This document shows, piece after piece, positions 14,107-16,863 of a stretch of DNA of 16,863 bases. Location: the NCBI GenBank assembly GCA_031412355.1, contig JANOCR010000048.1, forward strand, positions 1-16,863. The letters are read 5' to 3'. The position numbers were made by a program, and so were the translations under genes. Origin of the DNA: JAENVT01 sp031412355. GTDB taxonomy: Bacteria > Actinomycetota > Acidimicrobiia > Acidimicrobiales > Ilumatobacteraceae. Below the pieces are notes generated by a model. The model was not told the origin of the DNA and did not search any database. It saw only the letters and a list, made by a program, of their open reading frames with translations. Every line of letters begins with the position of its first letter. The stretch's first letter is position 1.

Positions 14107-15624
14107 GTGAGTTCCGAAGAGCCCGACGTCGAGGCAGACACCACTGGCAGCGGTCTCGCGGCCGAGAACGCCAAGCGCCTCGACAAGATCCGCGCGCTGC
14201 GCGAGGCCGGCACCAACCCGTACCCCTACCGCTTCGACCGCTCGCATTCACTCGATCAGGTGCGCGAACAGTTCGCAACGCTGGAGCCCGGTACCGAAAC
14301 CGAACACCGCGTCAGCGTGGCCGGTCGGATGATGCTGCGCCGCCAGCAGGGCAAGCTGATCTTCGCCACCCTGCTCGACCGCGGTGGCGAGATACAGCTG
14401 TTCGTGTCAAAGTCAGTGATCGGCGACGACGGTTTCGCGGCGTTCGGGGAGTTCGATCTGGGCGACTGGCTGGGTGCAGAAGGCACCGTCATGACCACCC
14501 GCAAGGGCGAGCTCAGCGTGAAGGTCGACGGGGTCGAACTGCTGTCGAAGGCCGTGCGTCCGATGCCCGACAAGTGGCATGGGCTCACTGACACCGACAC
14601 ACGATTTCGTCAGCGGTACGCCGACTTGATCGTCAACGAAGACGCGCGCCGGGCGTTCCGCATCCGTCACGAGATCATCGCCAGCTTCCGCCGCACGCTG
14701 CACTCCGAAGGCTTCATCGAGGTCGAGACACCGGTGTTGCATCTCGAGGCAGGCGGCGCCCACGCCCGACCGTTCGTGACCCATCACAACGCGCTCGACA
14801 TGCAGTTGTACCTGCGCATCGCGCTGGAGTTGCACCTCAAGCGGTTGATCGTCGGCGGCATGGAGCGCGTGTTCGAGATTGGCCGCATCTTCCGCAACGA
14901 AGGCATCTCGACGCGCCACAACCCCGAGTTCACGATGATGGAGCTGTACCAGGCGTTCGCCGACTATTCGGAGATGATCGACATCACCGAGAGACTGATC
15001 ACGCAGGCCACGATCGACGCGACCGGCTCGCCGCTGGTCAACATCCGCGGCGAGCAAGTCGACCTTGCCCAGCCATGGCGACGCGCCCGGATGATCGATC
15101 TGACCAGCGAAGCGATCGGCGCCGAGGTTCACCCCTCGATGCCGGTCGAGGATCTGCGCGGGCTCGCCGACAAGCACGGTGTCGCGCACAACCTTGCTTG
15201 GGGCAGCGGAAAGATCATCGAGGAGTTGTTCGAGGCGACGGCGGAATCGGCCCTCGTGCACCCGACGTTCGTCACCGGTCATCCGGTGGAGATCTCGCCC
15301 CTCGCCCGGACCGACCGCAATGACCCGTTCCTGACCGAACGGTTCGAGTTGTTTGTCGACGGTCGCGAGCTGGCCAACGGCTATAGCGAGCTCAACGACC
15401 CGGTCGAGCAGCGGGCGCGATTCGACGACGAGCACGCCGCCCGCCAGGCCGGCAACCTCGAGGCGGGCACGGTAGACGAGGACTACCTGCGCGCCCTCGA
15501 GTACGGGATGCCGCCGACAGGCGGCCTCGGAATCGGCATGGACCGCGTCGCCATGCTGATCGCAGGTGTGCACTCGATCAAAGAGGTCATCCTGTTCCCC
15601 ACCTTGCGGCCGGAGGTGATGTAG
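14107..15624 (+). CDS. lysS: Lysyl-tRNA synthetase, class II
   Basis: Charges tRNA-Lys with lysine. The 505-residue protein has an N-terminal OB-fold anticodon-binding domain (about 65-165, with VSVAGRMMLRRQQGKLIF), then the class II catalytic core: motif 1 around EGFIEVETPVLH, motif 2 FEIGRIFRNEGISTRHNPEF, and motif 3 GGLGIGMDRVAML near the C-terminus. Length is normal. The frame is open back to 13948, but GTG 14107 removes an implausible Arg/Pro-rich extension overlapping the divergent gene and begins MSSEEPDVEAD. The last codons contain the ribosome binding site of dapD, which starts right after the TAG, so lysine production and charging are likely co-expressed. Confidence 0.95.
   Translation: MSSEEPDVEADTTGSGLAAENAKRLDKIRALREAGTNPYPYRFDRSHSLDQVREQFATLEPGTETEHRVSVAGRMMLRRQQGKLIFATLLDRGGEIQLFVSKSVIGDDGFAAFGEFDLGDWLGAEGTVMTTRKGELSVKVDGVELLSKAVRPMPDKWHGLTDTDTRFRQRYADLIVNEDARRAFRIRHEIIASFRRTLHSEGFIEVETPVLHLEAGGAHARPFVTHHNALDMQLYLRIALELHLKRLIVGGMERVFEIGRIFRNEGISTRHNPEFTMMELYQAFADYSEMIDITERLITQATIDATGSPLVNIRGEQVDLAQPWRRARMIDLTSEAIGAEVHPSMPVEDLRGLADKHGVAHNLAWGSGKIIEELFEATAESALVHPTFVTGHPVEISPLARTDRNDPFLTERFELFVDGRELANGYSELNDPVEQRARFDDEHAARQAGNLEAGTVDEDYLRALEYGMPPTGGLGIGMDRVAMLIAGVHSIKEVILFPTLRPEVM
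15612..15620 (+). promoter_or_regulatory. dapD ribosome binding site inside the lysS 3' end
   Basis: GGAGGTGAT, nearly a full anti-16S match, lies within the last codons of lysS. GGAGG ends 8 bases before ATG 15625. It fixes the dapD start and is the strongest Shine-Dalgarno I noticed in the window. Confidence 0.75.
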
Positions 15625-16557
15625 ATGGGTGCTGCCAACGCCGCCTGGGGGCGTGGTCTGGCCACGATCGCCGCCGATGGCGCGGTGCTCGATGCGTGGT
15701 TCCCCGACCTCGGCCTCGGCGAGTTCGATCCGGCGTCGACGTTGGTCGATCGCACCCCGGCGCAGCGTCACGACGAGGTCCGTGGGGTCGACGTGTGCGC
15801 CGTCGAGTTGTCGATCGACGTCGACGCCGCGCCGGTGTCGGCCGACGACGTCTACCTGCGTCTGCACCTGCTGTCGAACCGGCTGTGCAAACCGCGCACC
15901 ATCAACCTCGACGACGCCTTCGGCCTGCTGACCAATGTCGCTTGGACCAACATCGGGCCGATCGCCGTCGACCAGGTCGACTGGGTCAGGTGGCGCATGC
16001 GATCCGCCGGCCAGATGCTGACGGTGCACGGCCTCGACAAGTTCCCGCGCATGACCGACTACGTAGTGCCCAGCGGTGTGCGGATCGCCGACGCCGACCG
16101 GGTGCGCCTAGGTGCCCACCTGGCGCCCGGCACCACGGTGATGCACGAAGGCTTCGTCAACTTCAATGCCGGCACGCTGGGCCGTTCCATGGTCGAAGGC
16201 CGCATCTCGGCCGGCGTGATCGTCGGCGACGGCAGCGACATCGGCGGCGGCGCGTCCATCATGGGCACGCTCTCGGGCGGCGGCAAGAATCAGATCACGA
16301 TCGGCGAGCGTTGCCTGCTCGGCGCAGAAGCCGGCATCGGGATCAGCCTCGGCGACGAGTGTGTGGTGGAAGCGGGCCTATACGTCACTGCCGGCACCCT
16401 GGTGAAGATGCCCGACGGCGAGATCGTCAAAGCACGCCAGCTCAGCGGTGCCGGCGGCTTGCTCTACCGCCGCAACAGCCAGACGGGTGCGGTGGAGGCC
16501 ATCCCGCGATCGGTTGCGTGGGACGGGCTCAATGCCGCTTTGCACCACAACGATTGA
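15625..16557 (+). CDS. dapD: 2,3,4,5-tetrahydropyridine-2,6-dicarboxylate N-succinyltransferase (actinobacterial type)
   Basis: Succinylates tetrahydrodipicolinate in the diaminopimelate/lysine pathway. The 310-residue protein closely follows the M. tuberculosis DapD pattern: a mixed N-terminal domain to about 150, then a left-handed beta-helix with hexapeptide repeats. FVNFNAGTLGRSMVEGR (177-193) carries the likely catalytic glutamate E191, and IGGGASIMGTLSGGG (206-220) is near-invariant in this group; CVVEAGLYVTAGT follows. The ATG immediately follows the lysS TAG with no spacer and uses a ribosome site embedded in lysS. DapD feeds both lysine and the diaminopimelate of peptidoglycan. Confidence 0.95.
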   Translation: MGAANAAWGRGLATIAADGAVLDAWFPDLGLGEFDPASTLVDRTPAQRHDEVRGVDVCAVELSIDVDAAPVSADDVYLRLHLLSNRLCKPRTINLDDAFGLLTNVAWTNIGPIAVDQVDWVRWRMRSAGQMLTVHGLDKFPRMTDYVVPSGVRIADADRVRLGAHLAPGTTVMHEGFVNFNAGTLGRSMVEGRISAGVIVGDGSDIGGGASIMGTLSGGGKNQITIGERCLLGAEAGIGISLGDECVVEAGLYVTAGTLVKMPDGEIVKARQLSGAGGLLYRRNSQTGAVEAIPRSVAWDGLNAALHHND

Positions 16558-16587
16558 CCGCACGACCATCCGCGCCATGATGTCTCC

Positions 16588-16863
16588 GTGATCGACCACT
16601 ACCGCCAGGCCCGCCACGACCTCGACAACGGGGCGTTCGCCACCACCGAGATCGTCGTGCGCGGCGTTCCGATGCGGGTGTTCGTCGCTGCACCCCCGAC
16701 GTTGCGCACGCTTTGGCAGTTGACGGCCGCTCACGATGGAAAGACCTACATCGTCTACGAGGACGAACGGCTCACGTACACCAAGGTGCATGCGCAAGTA
16801 CGCTCGCTCGCCCACTATCTGCAGTCATGCGGTGTCAGCCGTGGGGACCGCGTCGCAGTCGCC
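16588..16863 (+). CDS. AMP-binding acyl-CoA synthetase, N-terminal fragment (runs off the window)
   Basis: Ninety-two codons are visible from GTG 16588 without a stop. After a short leader, RTLWQLTAAHDGKTYIVYED, LTYTKVHAQVRSLAHYL and GVSRGDRVAVA match the start of fatty-acid/acyl-CoA synthetases of the ANL superfamily, which adenylate a carboxylic acid and pass it to CoA. The ATP-binding and hinge motifs are beyond the edge, so the substrate cannot be inferred. It follows dapD by 30 bases. CATGAT lies 6 bases before the GTG as a weak -10-like element, and no ribosome site is seen. Confidence 0.85.
   Translation, partial: MIDHYRQARHDLDNGAFATTEIVVRGVPMRVFVAAPPTLRTLWQLTAAHDGKTYIVYEDERLTYTKVHAQVRSLAHYLQSCGVSRGDRVAVA

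Noticed and set aside
14099..14110. Tiny upstream frame ATG CCC TTG TGA whose stop overlaps the lysS GTG
   Set aside because: If the TACCGT box is the promoter, transcription begins at or after this ATG, so it would not be translated; a four-codon frame is also easily a chance event.
14413..16029. 538-codon open frame on the minus strand opposite lysS and dapD
   Set aside because: It spans parts of two well-identified genes and has shadow-like composition; no start context or domain supports it.

Overview
This is a compact, GC-rich (roughly two-thirds G+C by eye) stretch of ordinary-looking bacterial chromosome. It holds fourteen complete protein genes and two cut by the window edges. No gap between genes exceeds about 75 bases, and I see no tRNA, rRNA, insertion sequence, CRISPR array or phage gene. 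Several features point to an actinobacterium: an actinobacterial-type DapD, a LytR-CpsA-Psr (LCP) wall ligase beside the dTDP-rhamnose genes, a LpdA-like flavoprotein, a fused biotin carboxylase/carrier subunit, frequent GTG/TTG starts, and TANNNT boxes placed directly before start codons. The gene styles and a short repeat at 8328-8346 remind me of Acidimicrobiia (Ilumatobacter-like), but that rank is a guess.

Layout. Positions 1-906 (+): the tail of a probable TetR-family regulator, then a SAM-dependent methyltransferase. Positions 927-3690 (-): an amino-acid/amine permease followed by a glutamine-synthetase-like ligase that lacks the ammonia-site signature, so probably a gamma-glutamyl-amine synthetase. 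Positions 3757-8287 (-): LCP ligase, rmlA, rmlC, rmlB and rmlD, a tightly packed dTDP-L-rhamnose cluster whose last four genes are separated by 16, -1 and 1 bases. Positions 8341-9024 (-): biotin-protein ligase birA. Its start lies only 19 bp from the divergent start of an acyl-CoA carboxylase alpha subunit (9044-10813, +), whose carrier lysine is the kind of substrate BirA modifies. Positions 10823-14032 (-): a secreted M15-type D-Ala-D-Ala carboxypeptidase, a LpdA-like disulfide-less flavoprotein and an RDD membrane protein, probably one transcription unit. Positions 14107-16557 (+): lysS and dapD, abutting with no gap. From 16588 (+): the start of an AMP-binding acyl-CoA synthetase that runs off the window.

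Themes. Cell-envelope construction recurs: rhamnose donor, LCP ligase, DD-carboxypeptidase, and DapD for the diaminopimelate/lysine route. Biotin-dependent carboxylation and acyl-CoA activation form the second theme. I do not see a wholly new multi-gene system. The points most worth a second look are the carboxypeptidase's unusual N-terminal domain, the flavoprotein that lost one active-site cysteine but kept the His-Glu pair, the RmlC homologue with altered active-site residues, the very tight birA/carboxylase divergent junction, and the repeated TANNNT-before-start pattern that suggests many leaderless transcripts.
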